Source: CADCVT01 sp036389155 (GTDB lineage Bacteria; Actinomycetota; Thermoleophilia; Solirubrobacterales; Solirubrobacteraceae). Taken from it: 64,000 nt of DNA. Below the pieces are notes generated by a model. It saw only the letters and a program-made list of their open reading frames with translations, did not search any database and had not been told where the DNA came from. The stretch lies in NCBI GenBank assembly GCA_036389155.1, contig DASVQN010000007.1, forward strand, positions 55,312-119,311, given 5' to 3'. How positions within the stretch are numbered: position 1 is the first letter of the stretch; every line of letters starts with the position of its first letter. Below are positions 32,825-41,406 of the stretch, piece after piece. A program made the position numbers and the translations under genes.

Positions 32825-35800
32825 CTACAGCTCCGGCACACCGCCCGCCCGCCGCTTGGTGCCGCACGTCCGATAGCGGCGGACGCCCGTGAGCGTCCGT
32901 CCCGAGACGGTCACGGCGACGATCTTGACGGCGTAGCGGCCGAGCTTCAGGCCGCGCAGGTCGACGATCGCCGTCATGCGGCCGTTGCGCCGCCTGGCCG
33001 TGATGCGCTTGCCCGCCACCGTGACGCGCGCGCTCTTGATCTTCACGCCCGCCGGCTCACGCAGGCGGATCGTGAACTTGCGCCGGCTCAGGCACGCCCG
33101 CTTCGGCAGGCCGAGGGCCTTGGCGACGGCGGCCGGAGGGGCCGCGGCGAGCTGCGTCTCCTGCGGCGTGGCCGTGTCGGCGGGCGGAGGGGTCGCGGGC
33201 GGGACGGTCGGGGGCGGCGCCGGAGGCGGCGTCGTCACGGGAGGCTGCTCCGCAGGCGGGTCGGCCGGCGGTTCGACGACGGGCGGCGCCGGCACGTTCA
33301 CCGCGGCGCTCGTCGCCTCCGCGCTGCCCGCGGCGTTCGACCCCGTGACGCGGCAGGTGAGCGCGTGGCCGCGGTCGGCGTCGACGACCCCGTAGGTCTG
33401 CTGGGTCGCGCCGCCGATCGCGGTCCCGTCCCGCAGCCACTGGAAGGTGAACTCCGTGACGTCGGTCCACGTCCCGGTGTTGCACGTCAGCGTCTGGCCG
33501 CTCGCCGGGGTGCCGGTGATCGTCGGCTGGCCCGCGGTCGGCGCGGGCGGGAGGTCGACCACGAGGCGGGCGCCGAAGGGCGTGCCCGCGGGGTAGTCGA
33601 GCGTGAACGCCGCGCCGCCGGGGAGGTCGGCGCCGGTCAGCGTGGCGAACGTGCCGCTGCGGCTGGCCGAGGTCAGGAACTGGAACTGGTCCGTCCCGGC
33701 GGGCTCGAATCCGGTGGGCCGCAGGACGTTGACGGTGCCGTCCAGCGTCGCCGCGCCGGTGACGTCGAGCCAGTCGTAGGTCGTGCCCTGGCCCGTGCCC
33801 TGGATCTCGACGTCGAGCGTGCCCGCCGAGCTCTGGGTGTAGCCGCCGCCGACGCTCAGATGGCCGGGGGAGGCGCCCGGCCGCACGACCCCGCCGCTGT
33901 TGAGCACGTCGCCGGTCACGGTCCCGCCGCCGCGCAGCACGGCGCCGGTGACCAGCGAGACCGTGCCGTCCACCGTGCCGTCGGCCGCGAGCGAGCCGCC
34001 GCTGAGCGACGGAGAAGCGTGGAGGGTGCCGGTCGAGGCGACCGTCGTCGCACCGGCGGTCTGCGGGTACGCCCCGGTCAGCGTCAGCGTCTGCCCGGCT
34101 CCGACCGCAAGCGTTCCGCCGGCGTTGTCGGTCGCCGAGGTGATCGTCTTCGCGGCCGTCCCCGCCATCTCGAGGCGGCCGTTCGGCGTGAGGGTGAGGG
34201 TGCTCGGGTTCCCGCAGTTCAGGATGGGGCTCGACGCGGAGGCCTCGGCCAGGGTCAGCGTGCCGCCGACGCGCAGCGTGCCGTCGCCGTCCTGGAAGAC
34301 GCCGACGCAGATGTTCCCGCCGTCGAGGGCGGATGCGCCGTTCAGCGTGAGCGTCGCACCGCGGAGGTCGAGCGACCCTGCGGTCGTCTTGCTGAACGTG
34401 CCGGTCACGACCGTCACGCCGGCGTCCCTGAGGCTGCCACCGTGCGCGTCCATGCTTCCCACGGTGAAGGTCCGCGCGCCGCTGCGCGCGCCGCCGGTCA
34501 GCAGCAGGCTGTCGGTGGCGGCCGTGCCGGTGGTGCCGTCGATCCCGAGCGTGCCCCCGACGATCTCGGTCGTGGTGACCTGGTAGGTCCCGCCGTCGCC
34601 CAGGACGACGCTTCCGCCCGCCGCCCGGAGCGTGCCGGCGCCGGTGATCGAGCCTGAGCCGGTCAGGCCGTTGAAGCCGCCGCCGAAGCTCAGCACGGCT
34701 CCGGCCGGGACGAGCCAGGCGCCGTCCTGCAGGTTGTCCCCGTATCCCTGGTTCACGGCGAGCTCGCCCTGGGCGACCTCGACCGTGCCGTCGTCGTCGA
34801 AGCCCTGCTCCACGACGGAGGTGCCGGGTGAGTCCTTCACGAAGCGCCCGCCGGGGTTGATCCGGATCCGCCCGATGTTGCCGCAGTTGGGGAACGCGGT
34901 GGCCTCGGCTCCGGCGAGGATCGAGAAGGTGCCGCCGATCTCCATGAACCCGTTGCCGTCCTGGAACACGCCGACGCAGATGTGCCCGCCGGTGATCGAG
35001 GAGGTGCCGTTCAGCGTGAGGGTCCCGCCGCGCAGCTCGAGCGACGCGGCGGTCGTCTTCGTGAACGTCCCGGTCGCGACGGTGGCGCCGCTGTCCCTGA
35101 GGGAGCCCCCGCGGGCGTCGAACGACCCCGTCGTGAACGTCCTCGAGCCGCTGCGAGAGCCGCCGTCGAGCAGCAGCTGACCGGTCGTCGCGGTGCCGCT
35201 GCCCAGGGCGTTCAGCGTGCCGCCGACGATCTCGGTCGCGGAAGACTGGAAGGCGCTGCCGTCGGCGAGGCTGAGCGTGCCGGGGGCGTCGACGCCGACG
35301 GTGCCGGCGCTGCTGACGGAGCCGGTCAGCGAGTTGAAGCCGCCGGCGAACCGCAGCGAGTGCTGGGCGGGCACGAGCCACGTGCCGGTCTGCGTCTCGC
35401 CGGGGTCGCCGTTGGCGACCACGAGATCGCCCTGGGCGATCTCGACGGTGTCGTCGTTGTCGAAGCCCTGCCCCATCGTGGACGTGCCGGGGGAGTTCTT
35501 GAGGAAGCGCCCGTTCGGCCCGTTGATCCGGATCCGCCCCGTGTTGCCGCAGTTCGGGAACGGCACGGGGTCGGCGCCCGCGAGGACGCTGAAGGTGTGG
35601 TTCAGCTCCATGAAGCCGTTGCCGTCCTGGTGCACGCCCACGCAGATCGACCCGCCGCTGATGGACGACGCGGCGTCGAGGAGGACGGTCGACCCGCGCA
35701 GCTGGAGCTGGCCGGTGCCGGTCTTGGCGAAGGCGCCGCCCACGTGGACGGTCCCTCCGTTGCGGATGAGCCCGCCGGTCGTGTCCCACGCGCCGGCGAC

Positions 35801-36094
35801 GCTGAGGGTCCGGCTCGAGAAGAAGATCGTGGTCCCCTCCGCCGTCGTCAACGTGGCCGCGGCCTCGTCCTGCGACGAGATGGCCACGGTGTCGGCGCCG
35901 TCGAGGACGACCGCGTCGTTGACGTCCGGGATCTTCCCGCACGACCAGTCCGAGGGCGCGTGGTGCCAGTCCTCTCCGGCGCCGCCCTGGTAGTTGCAGA
36001 GCGCGGCCTGCGCCGGGCTTGCCGAGGCCAGCCCTCCGAGGACGATCGCTGCTGCCAGCCATATGAGCTGGGCTGGACGCCGCGCAGCGATCAT
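32825..36094 (-). CDS. large secreted repeat protein (triplicated beta-helix-like) with Ig-like and cysteine-bracketed C-terminal modules
   Basis: 1089 residues with a signal peptide (LIWLAAAIVLGGLASASPAQA). Three ~222-residue units (about 60-280, 281-505, 506-730) share ICVGVFQDGNGFMEI, FPNCGNIGRIRI and VEQGFDDDGTVEVAQG blocks. Short strands rich in Gly/Thr/Asn suggest a beta-helix or autotransporter-passenger-like fold. An Ig-like domain (LTCNTGTW ... FTFQWLRDG) follows near 890-960, then a proline linker and a terminal module CLSRRKFTIRL...RRYRTC. ATG at 36094 has a GAGGAAGG ribosome site. Surface adhesin or structural role is inferred. Confidence 0.85.
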   Translation of the reverse strand: MIAARRPAQLIWLAAAIVLGGLASASPAQAALCNYQGGAGEDWHHAPSDWSCGKIPDVNDAVVLDGADTVAISSQDEAAATLTTAEGTTIFFSSRTLSVAGAWDTTGGLIRNGGTVHVGGAFAKTGTGQLQLRGSTVLLDAASSISGGSICVGVHQDGNGFMELNHTFSVLAGADPVPFPNCGNTGRIRINGPNGRFLKNSPGTSTMGQGFDNDDTVEIAQGDLVVANGDPGETQTGTWLVPAQHSLRFAGGFNSLTGSVSSAGTVGVDAPGTLSLADGSAFQSSATEIVGGTLNALGSGTATTGQLLLDGGSRSGSRTFTTGSFDARGGSLRDSGATVATGTFTKTTAASLELRGGTLTLNGTSSITGGHICVGVFQDGNGFMEIGGTFSILAGAEATAFPNCGNIGRIRINPGGRFVKDSPGTSVVEQGFDDDGTVEVAQGELAVNQGYGDNLQDGAWLVPAGAVLSFGGGFNGLTGSGSITGAGTLRAAGGSVVLGDGGTYQVTTTEIVGGTLGIDGTTGTAATDSLLLTGGARSGARTFTVGSMDAHGGSLRDAGVTVVTGTFSKTTAGSLDLRGATLTLNGASALDGGNICVGVFQDGDGTLRVGGTLTLAEASASSPILNCGNPSTLTLTPNGRLEMAGTAAKTITSATDNAGGTLAVGAGQTLTLTGAYPQTAGATTVASTGTLHASPSLSGGSLAADGTVDGTVSLVTGAVLRGGGTVTGDVLNSGGVVRPGASPGHLSVGGGYTQSSAGTLDVEIQGTGQGTTYDWLDVTGAATLDGTVNVLRPTGFEPAGTDQFQFLTSASRSGTFATLTGADLPGGAAFTLDYPAGTPFGARLVVDLPPAPTAGQPTITGTPASGQTLTCNTGTWTDVTEFTFQWLRDGTAIGGATQQTYGVVDADRGHALTCRVTGSNAAGSAEATSAAVNVPAPPVVEPPADPPAEQPPVTTPPPAPPPTVPPATPPPADTATPQETQLAAAPPAAVAKALGLPKRACLSRRKFTIRLREPAGVKIKSARVTVAGKRITARRRNGRMTAIVDLRGLKLGRYAVKIVAVTVSGRTLTGVRRYRTCGTKRRAGGVPEL
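34200..35700 (-). repeat. three tandem ~666-bp coding repeats
   Basis: The same block (encoding VGVFQDG in one form or another) recurs with equivalent bases near 34291, 34960 and 35626, i.e. 669 and 666 bases apart. It is inside the large secreted protein and is recognisable at DNA level. The units have diverged, so the expansion is not recent. Confidence 0.75.
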
Positions 36095-36177
36095 GTTGGT
36101 GCCTTCCTCGGGGTGGAGAACCAACCTACGCCGCTTTGCTCCTGAAAAGCAAGCGAAGCGCTGAACGTGAGTCGCCG
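36095..36177 (-). promoter_or_regulatory. intergenic region with hairpin and ribosome site
   Basis: 83 bases between the M20 hydrolase stop and the repeat protein start. A hairpin with stems CGCTTTGCT / AGCAAGCG (one bulge) and loop CCTGAAA spans 36132-36155 and may end hydrolase transcripts. GAGGAAGG (36102-36109, minus strand) is the ribosome site of the repeat protein. Confidence 0.55.
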
Positions 36178-37467
36178 CTACCGGCCGTAGCGCTCGAGCA
36201 CGGCGTGGATCGCGCCGGTCCCGAACTCCAGCGAGTCGACCGGGATGCGCTCGTCGGCGGCGTGGATGATCTCGGTGAAGCGCAGCTCCGCCGGGAGCTG
36301 CATCGGGAGGAAGCCGTACGTCTGGATCCCCAGCTTGGAGAAGATCCGCCCGTCGCTGACGCCGGGCAGGAGCATCGGGATCGGGGTGCCGGTCGGGTCC
36401 TTCTCCTTCAGGACGCCGCCCAGCAGGTCGAAGAGCGCGTAGTCGGCCTCGGCCGGGGCGGCCTCGAAGCGGCCGACCTCCAGCTCGACGTCGTCGCCGA
36501 TCAGCGCGCGCAGCTCGCGCAGCATGTCGTCGGGCCCGAAGCCGGGGAGGAGGCGGCCGTCGAGCTCGACCGTCGCCTCGCTCGGGACGACGTTGACCTT
36601 GTCGCCGGCGCGGACGATCGTCGCGTTGACCGTGTTGTGCAGCATCGGGTCGAACGACTTGCCGGCGTCGCCGAGCACGCGCAGCAGGCCGTCGGTCAGG
36701 CGCGGGTTCAACAGGCCGCGCAGCGGCACGGCCGCCGGCTTCGGGAGCTCGGCCGCGATCCCCTCGACTATGCGGCGCGGGACGTCGGTGACGTGCACCG
36801 GGAGGCGGCCGCGGTCGAGGTCGCGGAGCATCTTGGCCAGCCGGGCCGTGGTCCCTCCGCGCATCGGCAGCGAGCCGTGGCCGCCCGGTCCGCGGACCGT
36901 CGCGCGCATCCAGCACAGCTGCTTCTCGAGGACCTGGATCGGATAGAAGCGCCGCCCCGCCACGTCCAGGGAGAAGCCGCCGAACTCGCCGAGCGCGTAC
37001 CTGACGCCCGCGAAGAGGTCGGGGTGCTCGTCGACGAGGAAGCGCGCGCCGAGGTCGCCTCCGGCCTCCTCGTCGGCGAGCGCGGTGAAGATCAGGTCGC
37101 CGGCGGGCTTGGGGCCGCGCAGCAGCGCGGCGATCATCATCGCCACGCCGGACTTCATGTCGAGCGCGCCGCGGCCCCACACGTGGCCGTCGGCGATCGT
37201 CGCGTCGAACGGGGGATGGGCCCAGCTCTGGCCGGCCGTCGAGACGACGTCGACGTGGCCCTGGAGGAGGAGCGGGGGCGCGCTGCCCTCGCCCCGCAGG
37301 CGCGCTACGAGGTTCGGGCGCTCGTCGTCGCGCGCGAGGATCCGGGTCTCGAGCCCGGCGTCGCGCAGCAGCCCCTCGATCCACGCGATGCACTCGCGCT
37401 CGTTCCCCGGCGGGTTCGTCGTGTCGAACCGGATCAGCTTCTGGAGGATCTCGACCGGGTCGTTCAC
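36178..37467 (-). CDS. M20 family metallohydrolase
   Basis: 429 residues. Di-zinc motifs are intact: LLQGHVDVVS, WGRGALDMKSG, and LADEEAGGDLG with catalytic Glu. The dimerisation-domain motif GGHGSLP and the later HAADERIPVD are also in place. By family an N-acyl amino acid deacylase or a dipeptidase. The GTG start overlaps the stop of the alpha/beta hydrolase (GTGA). The protein is distinct from the M20 enzyme at 14193-15377 in length and in motif residues. Confidence 0.92.
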   Translation of the reverse strand: MNDPVEILQKLIRFDTTNPPGNERECIAWIEGLLRDAGLETRILARDDERPNLVARLRGEGSAPPLLLQGHVDVVSTAGQSWAHPPFDATIADGHVWGRGALDMKSGVAMMIAALLRGPKPAGDLIFTALADEEAGGDLGARFLVDEHPDLFAGVRYALGEFGGFSLDVAGRRFYPIQVLEKQLCWMRATVRGPGGHGSLPMRGGTTARLAKMLRDLDRGRLPVHVTDVPRRIVEGIAAELPKPAAVPLRGLLNPRLTDGLLRVLGDAGKSFDPMLHNTVNATIVRAGDKVNVVPSEATVELDGRLLPGFGPDDMLRELRALIGDDVELEVGRFEAAPAEADYALFDLLGGVLKEKDPTGTPIPMLLPGVSDGRIFSKLGIQTYGFLPMQLPAELRFTEIIHAADERIPVDSLEFGTGAIHAVLERYGR

Positions 37468-38360
37468 GCCACCGCGCTCATCCGCCGCCGCCGCTGCGAG
37501 CGCGGGGCGACGAGCTCGTGCCAGTCCGCCTCGTCGATGTGGGCGGCGGGCGTGGAGGCGAGGAAGTCGGCGAGGACGCGGGCGAGGCCGGCGGGGTCCT
37601 CGAGGTGCGGGAAGTGCGCGGCCTCGGGGAGGGTCTCGAAGCGCGAGTGGGGGATGGCGGCGTGCGCGGCGCGGCCGTGCTCGATCGGGATCGTGTTGTC
37701 GCGCTCGCCCCACACGACGAGCGTGGGCATGGCCTCGAGGAGGTAGAGGCGGTCCACGGCGGAGACGCGCTGGCCGCGCGCGTCGATGACGGCGCGCAGC
37801 GTCTGCAGGAACGCCTGCCGGGCACCGGGCGCGGACAGCGGCCGCAGCGCGCGGGCGATCACGCGGCCCTGCGGTCCGGTGGCGGCGAGGGCGCCGACGA
37901 CGCGCGGGTGCGCCGCCGCGGCGACCGCCAGCCCGATGCCGGGCAGCGCCATGCTGCGCAGCAGCGGCGAGACCTCGTGCCCGAGGCCGCCGCTGGAGAC
38001 GAGCACGAGCCGCTCGGTCCGCTGCGGGAACTGCCAGAAGTACTGCATCGCGACGCCACCGCCGAGCGAGTGGCCGACGATCGACGCGCGGTCGACGCCG
38101 ATGGCCGAGAGCACGTCGCGGATGACGGCGGCGTGGGCGCCGAGCGAGTAGTCGCCGCGGGGCGTCGCGGAGTCGCCGTGGCCGATCAGGTCGGGGGCGA
38201 TGACGGTGTAGCGGTCGGCCAGATCGAGCGCGACCCGCTCCCAGTGGCGCGACGAGTTGACCATCCCGTGGATCAACACGACGGGCGGCCCGCTGCCGGC
38301 GATCCGGTAGATGACCCGATGGCCGTGCAGCTCCAGCTGCCACTCGTCGAAGGTGCGCAT
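37464..38360 (-). CDS. alpha/beta hydrolase
   Basis: 298 residues. Oxyanion segment VLIHGMVNSSRHW, nucleophile elbow GHSLGGGVAM, acid WGERDNTIP and histidine EAAHFPHLE are all in the right order. The protein is a typical soluble esterase/epoxide hydrolase/haloperoxidase-type enzyme, and the substrate cannot be told. It is coupled by a four-base overlap to the M20 hydrolase and may feed it. Confidence 0.92.
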   Translation of the reverse strand: MRTFDEWQLELHGHRVIYRIAGSGPPVVLIHGMVNSSRHWERVALDLADRYTVIAPDLIGHGDSATPRGDYSLGAHAAVIRDVLSAIGVDRASIVGHSLGGGVAMQYFWQFPQRTERLVLVSSGGLGHEVSPLLRSMALPGIGLAVAAAAHPRVVGALAATGPQGRVIARALRPLSAPGARQAFLQTLRAVIDARGQRVSAVDRLYLLEAMPTLVVWGERDNTIPIEHGRAAHAAIPHSRFETLPEAAHFPHLEDPAGLARVLADFLASTPAAHIDEADWHELVAPRSQRRRRMSAVA

Positions 38361-38407
38361 CCGCGCAAGCTAGCGGAGGTGCGCCAGGCACTACGTTCTC
38401 CCGCACG

Positions 38408-39025
38408 GTGACCGGCGACGACCCGTACCGGATGTTCCTCGTCGTGCGCAAGGGCGCGTTCGCCGACCTCGCTCGGGCGGCGGAGCTCGCGGGGGCCGCG
38501 GCCGTCGCATGCGTGCGCAGGTTCGAGCACGACCCGGCGCACGCGGAGGCGTTCGCCGCGTGGCGGCCGCGTCCGGGGAAGGTCTGCCTGCGCGCGCGGA
38601 CGGCGTCGCAGTGGGAGCGGGTGCTGGCGTCCGAGCCGCACGCGGGGAGCGGCATCATCGCGATCCCGCCGCGGCGGCGCTCCGAGCGCGGCCCGCTGCT
38701 CGAACGCCTGCAGGCCCACAGCGCGGACCTGGAGCGCCCGCCGAAGGACGCGCCGAGGCGCGCGGGCGCGATCACCTACCTGCTGAATCCGGCGGCGGAG
38801 ATGACGTCGGGGAAGACGCTCGCCCAGGTCGCGCACGCCGCGGTCATGGCCGCCGACAGCGGGCGGGCGGAGGACTGGGTGGCGCGCGGGTGTCCCGGCC
38901 GGGTGCTCGCGCCCGATGCGGACGCGTTCGCCGAGGCCGCGCGCGGGGACCTGCTGGCGTGCGTCGAGGACGCCGGGCTGACCGAGGTCGCGCCCGGCAC
39001 CGTGACCGTGGTCGCGCTCGCCTAG
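38408..39025 (+). CDS. Pth2-like peptidyl-tRNA hydrolase domain protein
   Basis: 205 residues, GTG start. The C-terminal ~95 residues hold the Pth2 hallmark: MTSGKTLAQVAHAAVMAA, which corresponds to the MxxGKxxAQxxHA motif, plus ALLACVEDAGLTEVAPGT with the later strand. An N-terminal ~105-residue extension (MFLVVRKGAFADL) resembles a second, degenerate copy. In archaea and eukaryotes Pth2 removes peptides from stalled peptidyl-tRNA; bacteria normally use Pth1. Activity in this species is not proven. Confidence 0.8.
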   Translation: MTGDDPYRMFLVVRKGAFADLARAAELAGAAAVACVRRFEHDPAHAEAFAAWRPRPGKVCLRARTASQWERVLASEPHAGSGIIAIPPRRRSERGPLLERLQAHSADLERPPKDAPRRAGAITYLLNPAAEMTSGKTLAQVAHAAVMAADSGRAEDWVARGCPGRVLAPDADAFAEAARGDLLACVEDAGLTEVAPGTVTVVALA

Positions 39026-41250
39026 CGCAGGCGGATGGTCGCGCGGCCGGCGGGGCCGCGGACGTCGCTCAGGGAGAGGCGCAGACCGCGCCTCGGCACG
39101 CGGAGCACGCCCGCGCGCCCCGGCGTGACGGAGAGCTTGCGACGCTGGGCGCGGACGGTGCAGGCCAGGGGGCAGCTGATCGCGACGGCGCGGCGGCCGC
39201 GGCGCGGGGCGTAGAGGCGCGCGTCGCCGATGCGCTTGACGAGCCGGACGCGGCGGACGTGCAGCGCCCGCCTCGCCTGGTCGGCCGGCGCGATCGGAGG
39301 GGCCTGGCCGACGGAGGGCGCGCGGGTCGCGACGGGCGGGCCGGCGGCGGCAGGAGCGCCGGCGGGCGCGGCCGGAGCCGTGACCGCGGACGCCCCGCGC
39401 CCGCCCGTCACCGTGGTGACCAGCGGTGGAGCGGACTCGGTCTTGACGGGCGGCTGGGGGAAGGTCCAGAGGGGCGCGGTGGCGTCGGTCGTGGGCGCGG
39501 TGGAGAGGGGCGCGTCGTCCGGCAGGTCGTCGCCGGGCAGCGGCGCGGATTCGTCGCCCGGCGCCGGCGTCGACTCGTCGCTCGGCGGTGGCGTCGAGTC
39601 GTCGCTCGGCTCGCTCGGCGTCGAGCCGTCGGCGGGGTCGCTCGGCGTGGAGTCGTCGGCGGGGTCGCTCGGCGGCGGTGTCGAGTCGTCGCTCGGATCG
39701 CTCGGCGGCGGTGTCGAGTCGTCGGACGGCTCGCTCGGCGTCGAGTCGTCGGCGGGGTCGCTCGGCGGCGACGAGTCATCGCTCGGCTCGCTCGGCGTGG
39801 GGTCGTCGCTCGGAGGCGGTGCGGCGTCGTCGCTCGGAGGCGTCGCGTTGTCGAGCGGGGGGTCCACCTCGGGAAGGTCCGGCGGGTCCACCGGCGGGAG
39901 GTCGATCGGCGGGACGTCGACCGGTGCCTCGACGAAGACCTGGTACAGGAGCTCGAACGAGAGGCCGTGGCCGTCGGAGACCCGGATGCCGACGCAGTCC
40001 CAGCCGCCGAATCCCAGCGCGGGCGTGTACGCGAAGTTGATGATCTGGCCGTCGGTGAGGCCGGGCGTGACGACCGGCGGCGTCGCGACACCGTGCTCGG
40101 GCGCGCGCCAGATCTCCGCGGTCAGCTCGTCGCCGTCGTCGTCGCCGCACCCGGCCCACAGCGGCAGCGGGACGCCCGGTGCGGTCCGGCCGCCTCCGCT
40201 CCACCCGCAGCCTCCGCCGCCGTTCTCGGGCAGCGCGCGCGGGACGATCGTCATCTTCGCCGGGGGCCCGGCTCCCTTCGGTCCGGTCGCGGTGACGCTG
40301 AACGGGTCCTCCTGCGGCGTGTCGCCCGGCGTGGGGACGTACGTCGCGCCGGAGAACGTCTCCAGGGCGCCCGACCACGAGGACGACGGCGCGCCGGGCA
40401 CCAGCGTCATCACGCCGTGCGAGGGCGGCTCGCTCACCGCCGGGACGAACGGGTCGCCGTCCGGGTCCGCGCAGATGACCGTGAAGCGCCGGATGTCGCC
40501 GGGACGCGCGTAGACGGGGTTCGGCTCGTAGCCGTAGGACGGGTTGGGGCCGCACGTCGGGAGGCGATCCACGCCGGTGCCGACCTCCACGCTGATCGGC
40601 GCCTCCGCACCGCGCGCGCCGACGTCGTCCGTCGCCCAGTACGTCGTCGACTCGGCGCCGTCCGACGTGGCGGTCCGGTAGCGCCACGGGGTGTTGCCGT
40701 GCTGGCTGGGCACGTCCCGCGGGGCGTCGAGATGCTCGCCCGGCCCGCCGCCGTCGATCGTGAACGCGTCGCCCTGGTCGTCCCAGCACTGGACGAAGAA
40801 GCCGAGCTCGACCGGCGCGAGCCCGAGCGTGCGCTCCGCGATCTCGACGGGGTCGCACTTCGGCGGCGTGTTGACGTCCAGCGGCGTGATCGTGACGTCG
40901 ATGCGGTGGTGGATCGTCCCGTTCGGCCCCTTGACCTCGAGGACGAACGCGTCGTCGCGCGGGGCGTCGTCGTCGGCCCGGTAGTGCCACGTGATCGTGC
41001 CCCACTCGTCGTGCAGCTCGGTGAGGGTCCCGTGCTGCGGCCCCTCGGCGAGCGAGAAGGAGTCCTTCGGCCAGCAGTTCAGCCGGTACGCGCGCTCGAT
41101 GCCCGGGCGCGCGTCGATGTGGTTCTCGTTGCACTGCGGGACCGCGCAACCGGTCGCGTCACCGCAGTCGTCCTGCGCCGCGGCGGGCGAGGGCACGCCG
41201 GCGAGAGCGCCCGCGATCGCGAGCAGCAGCGCCACCGTCCATGGTGTCAT
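39022..41250 (-). CDS. secreted Ig-like repeat protein with acidic Pro/Ser stalk
   Basis: 742 residues with a signal peptide (TVALLLAIAGALAGVPSPAAA). Four or five cadherin/Ig-like segments follow, each with GDxF and paired cysteines (for example RLNCWPKDSFSLAEG and FFVQCWDDQGDAFT), as in bacterial Big/cadherin-like domains. Residues ~462-575 are low-complexity SDDSTPPPSDPSD repeats, an extended stalk. A short C-terminal beta domain carries a CPLAC pair. ATG at 41250 is preferred over GTG 41280. It is probably a wall-associated surface protein. Confidence 0.82.
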   Translation of the reverse strand: MTPWTVALLLAIAGALAGVPSPAAAQDDCGDATGCAVPQCNENHIDARPGIERAYRLNCWPKDSFSLAEGPQHGTLTELHDEWGTITWHYRADDDAPRDDAFVLEVKGPNGTIHHRIDVTITPLDVNTPPKCDPVEIAERTLGLAPVELGFFVQCWDDQGDAFTIDGGGPGEHLDAPRDVPSQHGNTPWRYRTATSDGAESTTYWATDDVGARGAEAPISVEVGTGVDRLPTCGPNPSYGYEPNPVYARPGDIRRFTVICADPDGDPFVPAVSEPPSHGVMTLVPGAPSSSWSGALETFSGATYVPTPGDTPQEDPFSVTATGPKGAGPPAKMTIVPRALPENGGGGCGWSGGGRTAPGVPLPLWAGCGDDDGDELTAEIWRAPEHGVATPPVVTPGLTDGQIINFAYTPALGFGGWDCVGIRVSDGHGLSFELLYQVFVEAPVDVPPIDLPPVDPPDLPEVDPPLDNATPPSDDAAPPPSDDPTPSEPSDDSSPPSDPADDSTPSEPSDDSTPPPSDPSDDSTPPPSDPADDSTPSDPADGSTPSEPSDDSTPPPSDESTPAPGDESAPLPGDDLPDDAPLSTAPTTDATAPLWTFPQPPVKTESAPPLVTTVTGGRGASAVTAPAAPAGAPAAAGPPVATRAPSVGQAPPIAPADQARRALHVRRVRLVKRIGDARLYAPRRGRRAVAISCPLACTVRAQRRKLSVTPGRAGVLRVPRRGLRLSLSDVRGPAGRATIRLR
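39535..39870 (-). repeat. coding tandem repeat (Ser-Asp-Pro stalk)
   Basis: Imperfect repeats built from GAGTCGTCGCTCGGC-like units on the plus strand encode alternating SDDSTP and PSDPAD blocks on the minus strand. Copy number could vary between strains by slippage. Confidence 0.75.
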
Positions 41251-41406
41251 CCGTGAGCGCACTGATCCCCCGTCAGGCACAATACCCCGAAAACGTCCCC
41301 AGCAAAAAAATGTTCCGCCGGCGGATGGCGGGAGCCGATCCGGCGGCGCCGGGGCCGTGCCGCGCCGGGCGGGAGCGTCGGAGCCGGGGTCTAGGATCGG
41401 CAGACG
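41251..41406. promoter_or_regulatory. divergent intergenic region with AT-rich patch
   Basis: 156 bases between the surface protein and the YedK/HMCES gene. GAAAACGTCCCC and AGCAAAAAAATG (41290-41312) make the AT-richest spot of this neighbourhood, a likely promoter. No LexA-type box (CGAAC-N4-GTTCG) is present, so SOS control is not supported by sequence. Confidence 0.4.

Noticed and set aside
39535..39870. CRISPR-like or short tandem repeat locus
   Set aside because: Repeats are in frame, encode Ser/Asp/Pro stalk residues, and have no spacer variation of CRISPR type; no cas gene in the window.
41251..41406. SOS control of the YedK/HMCES gene
   Set aside because: No LexA-type box in the divergent gap; the family name alone is not evidence of SOS regulation.
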